A stretch of DNA of 7,945 nt from Candidatus Elarobacter sp. (GTDB lineage Bacteria > Vulcanimicrobiota > Vulcanimicrobiia > Vulcanimicrobiales > Vulcanimicrobiaceae). Numbering within the stretch: the stretch's first letter is position 1; the number at the start of each line of letters is the position of its first letter. The notes under the pieces are model-generated. The model did not search any database, had not been told where the DNA came from, and was given only the letters and a program-made list of their open reading frames with translations. Where the stretch lies: the NCBI GenBank assembly GCA_030150085.1, contig JASLGJ010000281.1, forward strand, positions 1-7,945, given 5' to 3'. The translations under genes and the position numbers were made by a program. Positions 6,968 to 7,945 of the stretch are shown here, piece after piece.

Positions 6968-7915
6968 TCAGCCGTCCAGCTCGGGTTCGATCAGCCGCAG
7001 CGCGGTCGCACCGCTGGCGCGCATGCCGGCGTCGCCGGTGCGCGCGCCGTAGTCCAGTTCGAGGATCGCGTGATAGACCGCCCGGTAGCGCGCGGCTTCC
7101 CACGTGCGCTCGTCGACGCCGCCGTATGCGGCGCGGAACGCCGCGTGCGCGGTGCCGGGCAGCAGGAGGTGCGCGATCTCGACGTCGAGCGCGGGGTCGC
7201 CGAGGTGGACGTCGCCCCAGTCGATGATCCCGCTGGGCCGCGCGTCCGCGTCCAGCAGGACGTGGCGCGCGTAGAGATCGCCGTGGACGAGCGTGCGCGC
7301 ATCGTCGGCGAGCGGCCGGGGCGGGTGCCCGGCCAGCCAGGCGACGATGTGCTTGGGCTCGCTGACGACGCCGCACGTCGCCCAGGTGCCGTTTTCCGCC
7401 AGCGCGCCGACCCGCTCGGCCGCGAGCGGCCAGCGCTTGCGGTGGTCGAGCCGCCCGAGCTCGTCGGGCGGCAGCCCGCGCGCGACGAGCGGCGTGGTAT
7501 CGAGCGCGTGCAGGGCGCGCAGGAAGCGGCCCAGCGGTTCGGCCAACGCCGCGCGAGCAGCTTCGCTCAGCGCGACCGAGCACGAGGTCGTGCCCTCGAT
7601 CAAGTCGTAGCCCGCGAACGGCCACGGGTAGTCTGCCGTCGCGGCGCCGACATAGCGCGGAGTCGGGATCGCGAGCGGCACGTGCGGCGCGACCAAGGGC
7701 AGGAGCGCGATCTCCCGCTCGATCAGGTGCACGCACGCCCGGCGGCGCGGAAAGCGGAACACGATCCGCCCGCCGGCCAGAAAGGCCGCGTTGTCCCAGC
7801 CGATCCCGAACGGCTCGACCGTCGCGCCGCGCAGCGCGGGGAACTGCTCGCCGACCAGCTTCGTCACCAGCGCGGTGTCGATGTCGATGTCCGCCGTCCA
7901 CATCGGCTGGGTCAT
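6968..7915 (-). CDS. APH-family phosphotransferase (aminoglycoside phosphotransferase-like kinase)
   Basis: This 315-residue protein has the eukaryotic-protein-kinase-like fold of the phosphotransferase enzyme family (Pfam APH), which transfers ATP phosphate to small-molecule hydroxyls. Features: a nucleotide-loop-like GIGWDNAAFL (37-46); RIVFRFPRR (50-58), where an Arg takes the usual Lys position; LIEREIALLPLVAP (64-77), with the helix glutamate; the hinge-like YDLIEGTTS (103-111); the catalytic loop LVHGDLYARHVLLD (209-222), with Asp213 the predicted base; and GIIDWGDVHLGDPALDVEIAH (229-249), with Asp232 the metal-binding DFG equivalent. His218 occupies the position normally held by the metal-binding Asn in HGD-x4-N. 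The length is normal for the family. I cannot tell the substrate: antibiotic, sugar, amino alcohol or other; no resistance claim is justified. The start is ATG at 7913-7915, overlapping an upstream stop by ATGA; another ATG four codons in is possible. Its end faces the hydrolase stop across 42 bases. Confidence 0.9.
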   Translation of the reverse strand: MTQPMWTADIDIDTALVTKLVGEQFPALRGATVEPFGIGWDNAAFLAGGRIVFRFPRRRACVHLIEREIALLPLVAPHVPLAIPTPRYVGAATADYPWPFAGYDLIEGTTSCSVALSEAARAALAEPLGRFLRALHALDTTPLVARGLPPDELGRLDHRKRWPLAAERVGALAENGTWATCGVVSEPKHIVAWLAGHPPRPLADDARTLVHGDLYARHVLLDADARPSGIIDWGDVHLGDPALDVEIAHLLLPGTAHAAFRAAYGGVDERTWEAARYRAVYHAILELDYGARTGDAGMRASGATALRLIEPELDG

Positions 7916-7945
7916 GGAAACACCGCGATGTCAGCCGGCACGTCG
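7912..7945 (-). CDS. Possible C-terminal end of an upstream gene, translationally coupled to the kinase
   Basis: In the frame one base off the kinase, the minus strand reads DVPADIAVFP and then TGA at 7914-7912. That stop overlaps the kinase ATG as ATGA, a common arrangement for coupled genes. Only ten residues are in the window, so neither reality as a gene nor function can be established. If it is real, the kinase is a downstream member of another minus-strand operon, which would explain its lack of a good Shine-Dalgarno. Confidence 0.3.
   Translation of the reverse strand, partial: DVPADIAVFP

Noticed and set aside
6022..7227. A 401-codon plus-strand Arg/Ala-rich frame over the hydrolase and kinase
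   Set aside because: It overlaps the serine hydrolase in another frame, has biased composition without motifs, and crosses into the oppositely oriented kinase gene.
6885..7901. A 338-codon minus-strand frame alongside the APH-like kinase
   Set aside because: It is the out-of-frame reading of the kinase, dominated by Arg and Ala, while the other frame carries HGD and IDWGD motifs.
6968..7915. Calling the kinase an antibiotic-resistance gene
   Set aside because: The APH fold covers many substrates, and nothing in this sequence or its neighbours identifies an antibiotic; only the broad family is supported.

Overview
This is a gene-dense, very GC-rich bacterial window (I estimate around 70% G+C by eye). 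It has short intergenic gaps, non-ATG starts with clear Shine-Dalgarno sequences, and long stop-free antisense frames typical of such genomes. I see no rRNA, tRNA, CRISPR array, insertion sequence or integrase, and the sequence does not let me assign a phylum. High-GC soil-type lineages (actinobacterial, myxobacterial, eremiobacterial) are all compatible.

Left and centre (1-5963, minus strand) form one tightly packed block that reads as an operon. It starts with a 1283-residue protein of unrecognised family (TTG start, strong Shine-Dalgarno). This protein has a long N-terminal part, a strongly hydrophobic central stretch of about 130 residues, a beta-rich part, NHL/beta-propeller-like blades, and three copies of a W-x-V-x-D...Y-x-I-x-R-x-G hairpin motif. 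Nine non-coding bases downstream sits a 558-residue protein that I read as a bacterial two-barrel BPI/LBP/CETP-like (TULIP superfamily) lipid-binding protein. A third, unrecognised protein starts 8 bases after that and runs off the left edge. This trio is the unusual content of the window. My working inference is that a large possibly membrane-interacting protein and a lipid-binding protein act together, but nothing here proves a function.

Right side: a 134-base divergent intergenic region separates the operon from a plus-strand serine hydrolase of the beta-lactamase/penicillin-binding fold (6098-6925; S-x-x-K motif SGTK). It converges, across 42 bases, on a minus-strand APH-like phosphotransferase (6968-7915) with an HGD-x4-H variant of the usual catalytic loop. 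The kinase ATG overlaps by ATGA the apparent last codons of another minus-strand gene at the right edge. These two enzymes look like ordinary accessory genes with no obvious link to the trio.
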